Positions 1 through 9,275 of a stretch of DNA of 64,000 bases are shown here, piece by piece. The stretch's first letter is position 1. The number at the start of each line of letters is the position of its first letter. The position numbers were made by a program, and so were the translations under genes. Source of the stretch: Halobacteriovoraceae bacterium (GTDB lineage: Bacteria > Bdellovibrionota > Bacteriovoracia > Bacteriovoracales > Bacteriovoracaceae); the NCBI GenBank assembly GCA_020635115.1, contig JACKAK010000004.1:1-64000 (forward strand), given 5' to 3'. Under the pieces are notes generated by a model. The model did no database searches. It saw nothing but the letters and a program-made list of their open reading frames with translations, and was not told where the DNA came from.

Positions 1-35
1 AGTTCAAGCCTTTTGATGATTTCACTTGCTGTCAT
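1..35 (-). CDS. Start of an unidentified gene running off the left edge
   Basis: An ATG on the minus strand at 35-33 opens a frame reading MTASEIIKRLE before the window ends. This is reminiscent of the N-terminus of the cupin-like DUF985 family, but eleven residues are too few to assign it. It lies just past the hppA terminator, so it would need its own promoter or read-through. No clear ribosome site precedes the ATG. Confidence 0.3.
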   Translation of the reverse strand, partial: MTASEIIKRLE

Positions 36-45
36 TTTAGATACC

Positions 46-73
46 AAAAAAAGGCCCTCTTAGAAAGAGGGCC
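46..73 (-). terminator. Rho-independent terminator of hppA
   Basis: On the minus strand a 9-bp stem GGCCCTCTT/AAGAGGGCC (arms 65-73 and 53-61, 3-base loop) is followed by a run of seven T (plus-strand A at 46-52). It sits 13 bases after the hppA stop codon. Confidence 0.9.
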
Positions 74-85
74 GTCATTATATTT

Positions 86-2101
86 CTATAAATGCTTAAT
101 AAGTGGGGCAATAACCAAGGCAACAATTGACATCAGTTTTACTAGGATGTTCATTGCAGGCCCTGATGTGTCTTTGAAAGGATCACCAACAGTATCTCCT
201 GTAACAGCTGCCTTATGGGCCTCTGTTCCTTTAGATTCTCCTTCAATATGTCCTTGTTCAATTGACTTCTTAGCATTATCCCAAGCTCCACCAGCATTGG
301 CCATAAAAAGAGCTAGAAGAACACCTGTTACTGTTGCACCTGCAAGCATTCCACCAAGGGCCTCTTTCCCGAGAAAAAAGCCAACCGCGACAGGAGAAAG
401 GATGGCCACAATTCCTGGAGCAACCATTTCCTTTAAAGATGCTCCAGTAGCAATTTCTACACATCTTTGAGTGTCAGGTTTGCCAGTTCCTTCCATAATT
501 CCAGGAATTTCTCTAAACTGTCTTCTGACTTCTTCAACCATTTTTTGGGCCGCACGTCCAACAGCACTCATTGTGTTAGCACCAACAAAAAATGGAAGAA
601 CACCACCAATAAAGAGTCCAATAACAACTCTAGGCTGCATGATGTTGATACTATCTAAATCTACAGCTGTTGCATAGGCAGAGAACATGGCCAGTGCAGT
701 GAGGGCAGCTGAACCAATGGCAAAACCTTTTCCAATGGCAGCTGTTGTGTTTCCTAATGAATCTAGTCCATCAGTGATTGCTCTTACATCGCTACCAAGT
801 TCACTCATTTCAGCAATACCACCAGCATTATCTGAAATTGGTCCATAAGCATCAACAGTCATTGTCACACCTGTTGTGGCCAGCATTCCTACAGCTGCAA
901 TTCCAATCCCATAGAGACCAGCAAATTGATCAGCAAAATAAATTGCAATTGAAATAATGATGATTGGTGGAATACATGAGTACATTCCAACAGCAATACC
1001 TTGAATTATATTTGTTGCTGGGCCTGTTTTACCGGCCAAGGCCACTTGTTTAACTGGATTGAATTCTCCAGCTGTATAGTACTCAGTAATAAGACCAATA
1101 AATAATCCCGAAAGAGAACCAATGACCATGGCATAAAATGGGCCCATGGCGTAAGGAAAAGTATTAGAAAAGTCTAAGTACTTGACAGCAAAATATGAAC
1201 CAGCAAAAAGAAGAATAAGTCCAATAATTGGAGTCCATCTTAAGGCCTTTGCTGGGTCAGAATTTTTAAGAACATTCATGGCCATAATACCAACAACTGA
1301 AGAAAGTAGACCAATTGTAATAACTAATAATGGAAGGATTACTGTTCCAATACTTGAATTAGGTAGAGAGCTACCAATAAACATGGTTGCGATGACTGAA
1401 CCCACATATGATTCAAAAATATCTGCACCCATTCCTGCTGTATCACCTACGTTGTCACCTACGTTATCGGCAATTGTCGCTGGATTTCTTGGATCATCTT
1501 CTGGAATTCCTGCTTCAACCTTACCAACTAGGTCAGCTCCAACGTCAGCTGCTTTTGTGTAAATACCACCACCAACTCGAGCAAAAAGTGCAATTGAAGA
1601 AGCACCCATTGCAAAACCATTGAGGGCACCGATTGCAGAAGTGCCACCTAGGGCCTTAAATGCAATTGCGACTCCCATAAGACCAAGTGAAGCAACAGTC
1701 ATCCCCATTACAGATCCACCGTAAAAGGCAACTGAAAGAGCTTTACCTTGCCCTGATTGGGCCGCTGCCTCTGCAGTCCTCACGTTTGCTTTTGTGGCGG
1801 CTTTCATTCCAATAAAACCACAAAGCATTGAGGCCAGAGCACCAGAGACATAGCAAACTGCAGTGTTTACACCTAATCCCCAGCCTAGGAGAATTGTGAC
1901 AACACATAGGAAGGCCAAGAGTATGGTGTACTCTTTTTTTAAGAAGGCCATAGACCCACTTTCGATTAGACCAGCAATGGTCGTCATTTTAGCATTTCCT
2001 GCGGGTTGCTTTAAAAGCCAAGCATATGTAGCTAGGGCAAAAAAGAAACCTGCAAGACCAACAAAGGGACTGAATTCGAAATAATTAACCACTGAATTCA
2101 T
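86..2101 (-). CDS. hppA: Membrane-bound ion-pumping pyrophosphatase, K+-dependent, probably Na+-transporting
   Basis: Couples hydrolysis of pyrophosphate to ion export across the inner membrane. The 671-residue, about 16-helix protein has the family's usual length and carries the substrate motifs DVGAD (residues 186-190) and DNVGDNVGD (212-220), plus GGAWDNAKK near the C-terminus. The C-terminal GNTTAAIGKG has Ala where K+-independent enzymes have Lys, which indicates K+ dependence. The gate glutamate is in the FESY position (E230), the register seen in Na+-pumping members, rather than one turn later as in plant H+-pumps. A good AGGAG lies 10 bases before the ATG. It is monocistronic, with a terminator immediately downstream, and divergent from murJ. 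Ion specificity is inferred from these residues. Confidence 0.96.
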   Translation of the reverse strand: MNSVVNYFEFSPFVGLAGFFFALATYAWLLKQPAGNAKMTTIAGLIESGSMAFLKKEYTILLAFLCVVTILLGWGLGVNTAVCYVSGALASMLCGFIGMKAATKANVRTAEAAAQSGQGKALSVAFYGGSVMGMTVASLGLMGVAIAFKALGGTSAIGALNGFAMGASSIALFARVGGGIYTKAADVGADLVGKVEAGIPEDDPRNPATIADNVGDNVGDTAGMGADIFESYVGSVIATMFIGSSLPNSSIGTVILPLLVITIGLLSSVVGIMAMNVLKNSDPAKALRWTPIIGLILLFAGSYFAVKYLDFSNTFPYAMGPFYAMVIGSLSGLFIGLITEYYTAGEFNPVKQVALAGKTGPATNIIQGIAVGMYSCIPPIIIISIAIYFADQFAGLYGIGIAAVGMLATTGVTMTVDAYGPISDNAGGIAEMSELGSDVRAITDGLDSLGNTTAAIGKGFAIGSAALTALAMFSAYATAVDLDSINIMQPRVVIGLFIGGVLPFFVGANTMSAVGRAAQKMVEEVRRQFREIPGIMEGTGKPDTQRCVEIATGASLKEMVAPGIVAILSPVAVGFFLGKEALGGMLAGATVTGVLLALFMANAGGAWDNAKKSIEQGHIEGESKGTEAHKAAVTGDTVGDPFKDTSGPAMNILVKLMSIVALVIAPLIKHL

Positions 2102-2259
2102 CGTTAACTAACTCCTGCAAAAAGATTAATATTAATCAGCAATCAAGGCGATTACGTGAATTTACTTTAAATTTTTGTCTGACAGAATTAACATAATAAC
2201 AGCAAGAGTAAAACTCATTTTTTACATTCAAATTGGTGCAGATAAGTAGAGGTTATAAA

Positions 2260-3858
2260 ATGGATGCGCAGCAAAACAAACAATCACCACTTTTAAGAAT
2301 TCTTTCCTCATCATCAAAGATGGCCGTGGCAACACTATCGAGCAGAATTTTAGGTCTAGTCCGTGAACAATGTATGGCAGCGTATTTTGGTGCAGGTCTT
2401 ATCACTGATGCTTTTTTAGTCGCATATCGTATTCCCAATATGCTTAGAGATCTTTTTGCGGAAGGTGCCTTTTCTTCTGCTTTTGTTCCTATTTTTACTG
2501 ATATCAAACGACAAGGAGAAGATAAGGCCCGTTCACTTCTTTGGTCAGTTTTTTGTTTGTTGTTTTTAATTACATCCTTTTTAGGAATATGTTTTTTTAT
2601 TTTTTCAGATGAGCTTGTTTTGCTCATGGCGCCAAAGTTTGTGGAAAATCAAGAACAATTCATTTTATGTTCTAATATGATAAAAGTAATGTCCCCATTT
2701 TTAATGCTTATTTCTCTCGCTGCATTATGGATGGGAGTTTTAAATACACTGAAAATTTTTTTTACTCCAGCTTTGGCACCGGCCTTTTTCAATGTCGTCA
2801 TGATTTTAGCAATCATATTCTTACCTGAAATTCTAAAGGATAAATTTGGAACTCATCCTGCCCTGGCCCTATCCTTAGGTGTTTTGGCCGGAGGAATTGT
2901 GCAGTTATTTTTTCAATTTCCTTTAATTTTAAAAAGAGGTTTTGGGCCTAAAGGTCCAATTGTAATGTTTCAAGATTCTTCGAAATTAATTTTACACCGC
3001 CTGGGAATCGGTGGAGTGGGGATTGCAGCAAATCAGATAAATGTCATTGTTTCTACGATTATTGCTTCAGGCACACTTGTTGGTGCAGTTTCTTGGCTTA
3101 CATATGCTTTTCGTTTATTTCAATTTCCAGTAGGCATTCTTGGAGTATCGATTGCTGGTTCAAATCTTGTTCATTTCAGTGAGAATTGGAAAGCCGATAA
3201 AAAGTCCGAAGCAATTGAAGTTTTTAAATCTTCAATTTTTCTTTGTTTATTTGTGATGATTCCAGCGATGATTCTTTTAATGTCTGCAGCTGATTACTCA
3301 ATGCATCTTATTTTTGAAAGAGGCGTATTTACACATAATGATACATTACAATCGGCCCTGGCGTTAAAATGTTATCTTTTCGGTCTTCCCTTTTATGGCA
3401 TGTTTAAAATTTTGACTCCAACTTATTATGCAATTGATAAACCCAAAGTTCCGGTTATGACCTCTATTATAAGTATCGTTTTCAATATAATTTTTTGCTT
3501 GCTCTTAACACCTGTTTACGGATTTCAAATTCTGGCAATTGGAACAGCTTTGTCGATGGTCTTAAATTGTGTGATACAGCTTGTAATTTTAAAAGGAATT
3601 TTTAATCAAAAATTGAAGGACATTATTACACTGAGGATACTTAAGCTAACTCTTTGCGCAGGAATGGCCTACGGTGTATTGGACTACATTAAAGGAGGTC
3701 TATTAATATACGAATTACCTATGCACTCAAAGCTTCTAAATCTAGGACTCTTTGGTTTCATAGGGATATTAATTTACGCAACGCTATTACTAATGTTCGG
3801 TGAGTTAAATTATTTAAAAAATTTTTTAAAAAGATTTATTAAATTATCCAAAGACTAG
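2260..3858 (+). CDS. murJ: Lipid II flippase MurJ (MviN family)
   Basis: Moves lipid-linked peptidoglycan precursor from the cytoplasmic to the periplasmic face of the inner membrane. The product is about 532 residues with some 14 hydrophobic helices and the typical MurJ N-terminus (ATLSSRILGLVREQ, then FGAGLITDAFLVAYRIPNMLR and EGAFSSAFVPIF). The frame is open upstream to TTG/GTG codons near 2233, but the ATG at 2260 is preferred because AGAGG precedes it at suitable spacing. It stands alone between divergent hppA and a small acidic-protein gene. The family assignment is secure; essentiality is known from relatives. Confidence 0.95.
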   Translation: MDAQQNKQSPLLRILSSSSKMAVATLSSRILGLVREQCMAAYFGAGLITDAFLVAYRIPNMLRDLFAEGAFSSAFVPIFTDIKRQGEDKARSLLWSVFCLLFLITSFLGICFFIFSDELVLLMAPKFVENQEQFILCSNMIKVMSPFLMLISLAALWMGVLNTLKIFFTPALAPAFFNVVMILAIIFLPEILKDKFGTHPALALSLGVLAGGIVQLFFQFPLILKRGFGPKGPIVMFQDSSKLILHRLGIGGVGIAANQINVIVSTIIASGTLVGAVSWLTYAFRLFQFPVGILGVSIAGSNLVHFSENWKADKKSEAIEVFKSSIFLCLFVMIPAMILLMSAADYSMHLIFERGVFTHNDTLQSALALKCYLFGLPFYGMFKILTPTYYAIDKPKVPVMTSIISIVFNIIFCLLLTPVYGFQILAIGTALSMVLNCVIQLVILKGIFNQKLKDIITLRILKLTLCAGMAYGVLDYIKGGLLIYELPMHSKLLNLGLFGFIGILIYATLLLMFGELNYLKNFLKRFIKLSKD

Positions 3859-3912
3859 TAATTTTGTCTAATGGAGAGTAGGATGCTTCAGTATTAAATA
3901 TTTGAGGTTTTC

Positions 3913-4359
3913 ATGAAAACAGATTTTGAAACATTAAAAGCTCTGGCCAGCTTTACTCTAAACCATCTAAAAGAAGATGAAGTTGTTGATTTTAATCCCG
4001 CAACACGTCTAGATTTGATTGAAGCCTTGGCCACTGAATTTGGTGTAAGTTTTGCGACAGAAGAAGATATTCGTGAACAGGCCATTGAAGAAGTTGAAGA
4101 TAAGATGGGTGCCGATAATCTTCCGGAAGATATAACTGAAAGTGAAATGTATAATCATGCTCGAAAAGAAATTATAAAGTCATTTAACGGCGAAAATATT
4201 TCGGGTCTCTATCTTGTTGAATCACTGCATCAAGTTGCAAATCGAGCAAAAGAGTTTTTATTAAGTAGTGAACTTATTGAAGATGTTTTTGGTACAGATG
4301 AAGAAGTCGTTGCTTATCTTGTGAAGCATATAAGAAATTTTTCTCTCAGACGGGGATAA
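3913..4359 (+). CDS. Small acidic protein, DUF507-like
   Basis: A 148-residue soluble protein rich in Glu and Asp, with no signal peptide or membrane segment. The stretch VVDFNPATRLDLIEALATEF and the later acidic segment resemble DUF507 proteins, which are common in Bdellovibrio-type and Aquifex-type genomes, but the match is by eye and only partial. GAGG lies 8 bases before the ATG. It follows murJ by 54 bases and could be co-transcribed. Function unknown. Confidence 0.8.
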   Translation: MKTDFETLKALASFTLNHLKEDEVVDFNPATRLDLIEALATEFGVSFATEEDIREQAIEEVEDKMGADNLPEDITESEMYNHARKEIIKSFNGENISGLYLVESLHQVANRAKEFLLSSELIEDVFGTDEEVVAYLVKHIRNFSLRRG

Positions 4360-4363
4360 AAAT

Positions 4364-4942
4364 TTATAAAATTTGAATTCTTTTGAGTACTTCTTCGAAG
4401 TAAGGTCCTTCAAGGGATCCATTGAGTACTGAGCTGTGACATTCAAAAAAATAATATCCTTTTTTAGAAATGTCTTTTATTAGGCAAGCATCGTAGTAAA
4501 TTCGGTCTTCTTGATTTTGAGTTCCCGTACCTTCAACTCTAAGGCATGGCATATTTTTTAACTTTGGGGTTGGAGTATCAAATTCTGTTGTATCTAAATC
4601 AAAAATAATTCCTAGTTTTTTTACTTCAGTTGCAAAAAGTTCTTTCAAACTTTTGTGAACAGATTCATTGTCTTCAACCCATTTAAATCTGGCCCTCCAA
4701 TCGTAATATGTGTCTTTTCTTTCGAATTCTATATAATTTTCATTTTGAATTTTAATTCCCCACCAAGATGGAAGCTTAAGTTTGAGTTGATGAAATAACA
4801 AATCCACAGAGAAAACTTCGTAAAGATCTTTTTCATTTTTGATAGCAATGGCCGTGTAAATGATAAATAAAATAATTCCTAAAAAGGTAAGCCATTGCCA
4901 TTTATTTTGAACTATTAATTGTAGAGCTTCACTGAAATCCAT
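4364..4942 (-). CDS. Membrane-anchored hypothetical protein
   Basis: A single transmembrane helix near the N-terminus (WQWLTFLGIILFIIYTAIAI) anchors a mostly polar domain of about 150 residues containing two Cys and several Trp. I recognise no family. The chosen start is the ATG at 4942 (192 residues); an in-frame TTG at 4984 would add 14 residues. The gene converges on the DUF507-like gene, with only 4 bases between stops. The soluble part probably faces the periplasm if the N-terminus stays inside. Confidence 0.75.
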   Translation of the reverse strand: MDFSEALQLIVQNKWQWLTFLGIILFIIYTAIAIKNEKDLYEVFSVDLLFHQLKLKLPSWWGIKIQNENYIEFERKDTYYDWRARFKWVEDNESVHKSLKELFATEVKKLGIIFDLDTTEFDTPTPKLKNMPCLRVEGTGTQNQEDRIYYDACLIKDISKKGYYFFECHSSVLNGSLEGPYFEEVLKRIQIL

Positions 4943-5040
4943 ATCTTCTAGTAGCTTTGTTTTATTATATTTGCAAGCTGACAAAAATCATAAAGTATAT
5001 AAGTTATTGAAAGTGTTGGGTACTGAACTTAACTACCGGA

Positions 5041-5069
5041 TTTATAGGGATTTTTTTTAAGATTACAAT
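5041..5069 (+). promoter_or_regulatory. Sigma70-type promoter for the Gly/Tyr-rich protein gene
   Basis: TTTATA, 17 bases, TACAAT, located 52 bases upstream of the start codon at 5122. Four of six and five of six consensus bases match. Confidence 0.4.
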
Positions 5070-5121
5070 GAAATAGTCGATAAATGAATTAGGCAAATGG
5101 GATAGGCCTAGCGGAGAAGTT

Positions 5122-6441
5122 ATGGGATTTATAAAATTTTTAATCATTGTCATGGCCTTGAGTCATCTAACATATGCCCATGCATTTGTGGATGGATGCC
5201 AGTATATGACCACAAATTACACTCAAGCAGACATTGATGCAAACGAAGTAGCACTTTGTGTTCGTATGCAAAATATTCAGGCCTTTAGTGCTGATGGCGC
5301 TTGCCTTCCATGCATTTACTCAGCTATGCAAAATCAACAAGACACAGGAATCGATTGGGAAGGAATTACAAGAAACGTTGCAGGACCTTTAGCTCTACTT
5401 GGTCTTGGAATTTATTCTCAAAGACAAGAAACCAAAAGGGCACAAGGTTTTTACGATATGATTCGTGATCAAAATCACGAATGTACTCAGAGACACTCAT
5501 CATACTATCAATTGCTAACTGACTTAGAAATTGGAGCAGTTATGACTCCAGAACAAGCTGGTAAACTAAATGCTGTATGTAATGGAGTTTCCTATCAAAA
5601 TTACGCTGGAGGGCGCGGATATATTCAAAGTCAATATCCAGGTTCTCAGTGTTATGGGAGATACACTTGTGGCGGGTACACAAATGGTTTTATGAGTGCA
5701 ATGAATGGCCCGTATTACCCTAGTGCTGGTGCAGGTTGGGGTTATCAGGCCAACTATAATATGGGTGGTGGATCATCAAGTGATATTATGTCTCTGCTTG
5801 CACTTGGTCTTCTCGGAGGCGGTGGAGGAGGATTAAATCTTCAGGCCAACCTCGGACTAAACGGTGGGCTATATTCAAGTATGGGTGGGGGACTTAATAC
5901 CAGCTATTATAATCCTTACTTGAGTAATGGGTTAAATGGCCGCGCAGATCTTTATTATAGAGCAGGACCTAGTGGTCTTTGGGGGTATAATTCTCCATAC
6001 TCCAATGGGTTCAATTTAGATTTTAATGGAAGTATTGGAGGCGGTGGCCGTTGGAACGGTGGATATGATCCATACCTTAGTTATCAAACAGGTTGGGGGG
6101 TAGATGGACGTTACGATCCTAGAACTAATGGTTCAAGCTATTGGAACAACACTGGAAGTTGGAATGGAGATGCTTATTGGCAACAACAGCAACAACGTCA
6201 GCAACAATGGCAACAGCAACAACGTTATCAGGGATCTGTCTGGGATTTTGAAAATCGTTTAAACGCTTCAACCCAGGTTTCACAAGGTGCGGCCCTAGAT
6301 AGTCTTTATGAAAATTATGCTCGTTCGTATAGTGATCTTAATACTGCCCAACAGAGTCAGTATCATAACTACCAATATCCAGGGGTAGGTGCCGATCTAA
6401 ATTTCAATGCAGGTTGGGGATATAATTTCAATTGGTATTAA
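5122..6441 (+). CDS. Exported Gly/Tyr/Asn/Gln-rich low-complexity protein
   Basis: The N-terminus has a signal peptide (IKFLIIVMALSHLTYAHA, cleavage near residue 21). A Cys-containing helical region (to about residue 160) is followed by a long low-complexity part dominated by Gly, Tyr, Asn, Ser and Trp, with a polyglutamine tract around residues 354-368. Glycine runs (GGGGGG) and repeated Y-N-P-Y/N-G-L patterns suggest a surface or matrix protein or an adhesin-like filament; this is inference. Six or more Cys in the N-terminal half could form disulfides after export. GGAGAAG precedes the ATG. No enzyme motif is visible and no family was recognised. Confidence 0.85.
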   Translation: MGFIKFLIIVMALSHLTYAHAFVDGCQYMTTNYTQADIDANEVALCVRMQNIQAFSADGACLPCIYSAMQNQQDTGIDWEGITRNVAGPLALLGLGIYSQRQETKRAQGFYDMIRDQNHECTQRHSSYYQLLTDLEIGAVMTPEQAGKLNAVCNGVSYQNYAGGRGYIQSQYPGSQCYGRYTCGGYTNGFMSAMNGPYYPSAGAGWGYQANYNMGGGSSSDIMSLLALGLLGGGGGGLNLQANLGLNGGLYSSMGGGLNTSYYNPYLSNGLNGRADLYYRAGPSGLWGYNSPYSNGFNLDFNGSIGGGGRWNGGYDPYLSYQTGWGVDGRYDPRTNGSSYWNNTGSWNGDAYWQQQQQRQQQWQQQQRYQGSVWDFENRLNASTQVSQGAALDSLYENYARSYSDLNTAQQSQYHNYQYPGVGADLNFNAGWGYNFNWY

Positions 6442-6481
6442 TCTATTTGAAAAAAAACTGTGAATAGAATCGTATACAAAT

Positions 6482-6904
6482 TTATTTATTGTGGATTAGA
6501 ATTTTCATTTCTGATTGAAAAATGACTTCTATTTTATTTTGGTCAATACATTTTTCAACAAAACCAATACCAAATTTAGGGTGATCAACAAGATCATTAG
6601 TTTTAAAACATTCTTTAATAGAATATTTTTTTGGAGAAATTTTAGAACTAGAGACTCTTTCACTCCACTCTTCACTTAGAGATTTAAATGTAGTTGTTCT
6701 CGTTTTACGAGGAATACTTTTTTTGCCAACAACATTTAAGACATCTTTATTTTTATAAGAGTGAGTTGATTTGCAGGTTTTGCACATTACTTTATGTATA
6801 TTCAAATCATCTTTCATAGCAACGATCATATGGGCCAAATCTAGCTTGCACTTAGAACAAAACGCAATTATTTCCTTGCCAACCGATGGCCTTTGAGTAG
6901 ACAT
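6482..6904 (-). CDS. Zinc-ribbon protein with a UvrD-C-terminus-like motif
   Basis: The start is set at the ATG at 6904, which has AGGA upstream; the frame extends further but that part lacks a ribosome site. The 140-residue protein has CSKC...CKTC, a likely zinc ribbon (residues about 17-45), a basic linker with RKTRTTT, and a C-terminal segment YSIKECFKTNDLVDHPKFG followed by IGFV. The last motif resembles the Tudor-like C-terminal domain of UvrD/PcrA that binds RNA polymerase (V.HP.FG.G.V). It is divergent from uvrC, which makes a DNA-repair or transcription link plausible but unproven. Confidence 0.8.
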   Translation of the reverse strand: MSTQRPSVGKEIIAFCSKCKLDLAHMIVAMKDDLNIHKVMCKTCKSTHSYKNKDVLNVVGKKSIPRKTRTTTFKSLSEEWSERVSSSKISPKKYSIKECFKTNDLVDHPKFGIGFVEKCIDQNKIEVIFQSEMKILIHNK

Positions 6905-6992
6905 GTTGATATCCTTTTTGAGTATATATTTGGTTAAAATTATGTAAAAAAACATTCAAAGTAAAGAAACTTAAATAACAAGTCAAAGTATA

Positions 6993-8873
6993 ATGAACGA
7001 TTTAAATAGAATTCACTTACTGAAAAAGGCCAAAAGCTTGCCAAAGTCTTGCGGCTGTTATCTTATGAAAAATCAAAAGAATGAAGTGGTCTATGTTGGC
7101 AAATCTAAAGAGTTACGGACAAGGGTATCAAGTTATTTTAACGAATCACAAAAGACTCCCAAGACAGAAATTCTTGTAAGTCATATTAAAAGTTTCGACT
7201 TTATACTTACTGAAAATGAAGTTGAGGCCCTCGTTTTAGAGAATAATCTTATAAAAAAGTTTACTCCTCGTTACAACATCCTTATGAGAGATGATAAGTC
7301 ATACCCTTATGTCTATATAAATTTAGAAGAACCTTTTCCTCGACTTCGATATGATCGTAGACCTAATAGAAATAAGAATTCCAAAATTTTTGGTCCCTTT
7401 ACAACAGGAAGTAATATCTCAGAAGTGATAAGAGTCATAACAAAGGCCTTTGAGTTGCGTGATTGTACATTAAGGGAATTTAAACAACGCAAAGAACCCT
7501 GCTTACTTTATCAAATGAAACAATGTAGCGCTCCATGTGTAAACAAAATTTCAGAATTTGATTACAATCAAAACTTAGAGCTCGCACTGTCTTTTTTTGG
7601 GGATAATTCAAATAAGGCCTTAACCAATATAAGAAACAGAATGCGCAAGGCCTCTGATAATGAAGAGTATGAATTGGCCGCAATGCTAAGAGATATGATT
7701 CTAATATTAGAAGATTTCTTAAAATTAGGAGGACAAGAAAACGCTGAAATTCATCAACTTAAAGAAACTTCAGTAGATATTGTCTCTCCTTATTTAGGGG
7801 AAAGTGAAATTGATATTTCAATATATATGATCCGAAATTCTCATCTTATCGGTCATAAAAATTTTCACTTTCCTTTAATCGACTGCCTTGATGAAATTCA
7901 TGAAGAGATAGTAAATTTTCTTATTCAATATTATCTCAAAACAAATGATGAACTTCCTCATAAAATTATAATGGAAGGAGAAAATATAATAGAATTTAGT
8001 GAGGCATTAAATCAACTTATTCAACAAAACAAAGTAATGAAAAATAATAAAATAAAAGTTGAAAGGCCAAAACAAAAATTTAAATCGTTATTTGAACTCA
8101 CAACCACCCATGCAAAAGAGCAACAAAGAGTACGCTTAGAAAACCAAGATAGTGTCTATGTTGGACTTAATAAACTCAAAGATCTGCTATCAATGTCAGT
8201 TCGTCCTAAAAAATTGGAATGTTACGATATCGCAATTTGGCAGGGAAAATCTCCGACCGCCTCTCAAGTCGTTTCGATTGATGGTAAATTGATTAAAGAT
8301 CAATATCGCTATTATCATATCTCTGTAAGAGATGAGGGTAATAATGATTTTGCAATGATGAGAGAAGTTTTGCAAAGAAGATTAAAAAAAGGCGATCTTC
8401 CAGATGTTTTTATAGTTGATGGAGGAAAAGGACAAGTCAGCTCATTTCAAAGTGTTTTAAAAGAGTTTGATATAAATATTCCTGTTGTAGGTATTGCGAA
8501 ATCAAAAACCAAATCAGATTTCAAAGAAATTGAAGTAAACTCTTCAAAAGAGCGATTAATTATTCCAGGAAGAGTAAATCCTTATTTTTTAGAAAAAAAT
8601 AAATCTCTTTTTAAAATTATTGTACAACTTAGAGATGAAGCACATAGGTTTTCACGAAAACTTCACCACAATGCAGAAGAGAGTCGATTATTTACCTCTT
8701 GGCCTGGAGAAATTCCAGGAATTGGGCCAAAGACCGTTATGAAGATTTTAAAAAACTTGCGCTTTTCAAGGGAAGAATTAGCTCAACTTTCTTTTGAAGA
8801 ACTTAAAAAAGAATTAGGAATCAAGAATCATCTTGTAGAAAAAGTCTATAAATATTTGCATTCAACCAAATAA
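6993..8873 (+). CDS. uvrC: Excinuclease ABC subunit C
   Basis: Makes the two incisions around bulky DNA lesions together with UvrA and UvrB. At 626 residues it has the normal length. Domains in order: GIY-YIG nuclease (CGCYLMKNQKNEVVYVGKS, residues about 20-38), a Cys-containing segment typical of UvrC (CLLYQMKQCSAPC), the UvrB-binding UVR helix pair near 205-240, the RNase H-like endonuclease region including DVFIVDGGKGQ, and a C-terminal helix-hairpin-helix (IPGIGPKTVMKILKNL). No strong ribosome site precedes the ATG. Confidence 0.97.
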   Translation: MNDLNRIHLLKKAKSLPKSCGCYLMKNQKNEVVYVGKSKELRTRVSSYFNESQKTPKTEILVSHIKSFDFILTENEVEALVLENNLIKKFTPRYNILMRDDKSYPYVYINLEEPFPRLRYDRRPNRNKNSKIFGPFTTGSNISEVIRVITKAFELRDCTLREFKQRKEPCLLYQMKQCSAPCVNKISEFDYNQNLELALSFFGDNSNKALTNIRNRMRKASDNEEYELAAMLRDMILILEDFLKLGGQENAEIHQLKETSVDIVSPYLGESEIDISIYMIRNSHLIGHKNFHFPLIDCLDEIHEEIVNFLIQYYLKTNDELPHKIIMEGENIIEFSEALNQLIQQNKVMKNNKIKVERPKQKFKSLFELTTTHAKEQQRVRLENQDSVYVGLNKLKDLLSMSVRPKKLECYDIAIWQGKSPTASQVVSIDGKLIKDQYRYYHISVRDEGNNDFAMMREVLQRRLKKGDLPDVFIVDGGKGQVSSFQSVLKEFDINIPVVGIAKSKTKSDFKEIEVNSSKERLIIPGRVNPYFLEKNKSLFKIIVQLRDEAHRFSRKLHHNAEESRLFTSWPGEIPGIGPKTVMKILKNLRFSREELAQLSFEELKKELGIKNHLVEKVYKYLHSTK

Positions 8874-8888
8874 GTTATTTAAAGATTC

Positions 8889-9101
8889 TCAATTTATGAT
8901 GTGAATTTTTTTCTTATTCGTATTGCCGCATTCAGGACATCTTTTATGCTCTTGTACAACAAGATTTTTATAGTCCGATAAATGTGAATGAACTAATTTA
9001 CCTCCACAAGCATTACAGTGGTTCATAATTTTTCTTACTTGTTTTGCATCTCCATAGTATTCTTCAAATTTTTCAAATTCAAAGTCAGCCTCAATCGCCA
9101 T
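8889..9101 (-). CDS. Small zinc-ribbon protein
   Basis: A 70-residue protein with CNACGG and, about 25 residues on, CPECGN: a four-Cys zinc ribbon. The N-terminus is acidic and helical (EADFEFEKFEEYYGD). AAGGAG precedes the ATG at 9101 with good spacing, supporting translation. It converges on uvrC. Such small ribbons often bind nucleic acid or regulate enzymes; nothing more specific can be said. Confidence 0.8.
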   Translation of the reverse strand: MAIEADFEFEKFEEYYGDAKQVRKIMNHCNACGGKLVHSHLSDYKNLVVQEHKRCPECGNTNKKKIHIIN

Positions 9102-9194
9102 TTTGTCTCCTTGCGTGTCGGTGAGTTATAGACCAAATCTTTTTGGCCCTAATGGTAAACATTGGCGCAATTCCATTTGCTGCAAAGCGTACAT

Positions 9195-9222
9195 TTTACT
9201 ATCGGCGTAGGAGACATATACT
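9195..9222 (+). promoter_or_regulatory. Candidate sigma70-type promoter for the UDG-like gene
   Basis: TTTACT, 16 bases, TATACT, about 54 bases before the GTG start at 9276. Confidence 0.35.
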
Positions 9223-9275
9223 TTAAAACTATGGTAGACACGGGCCAGTGGGAAAAAATAAACTAGGAAGAAAAT

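Noticed and set aside
2253..2627. Long minus-strand frame inside murJ
   Set aside because: Composition and lack of ribosome site show it is an antisense shadow of the secure murJ frame; the same holds for many frames opposite hppA, bamA and rpsA.
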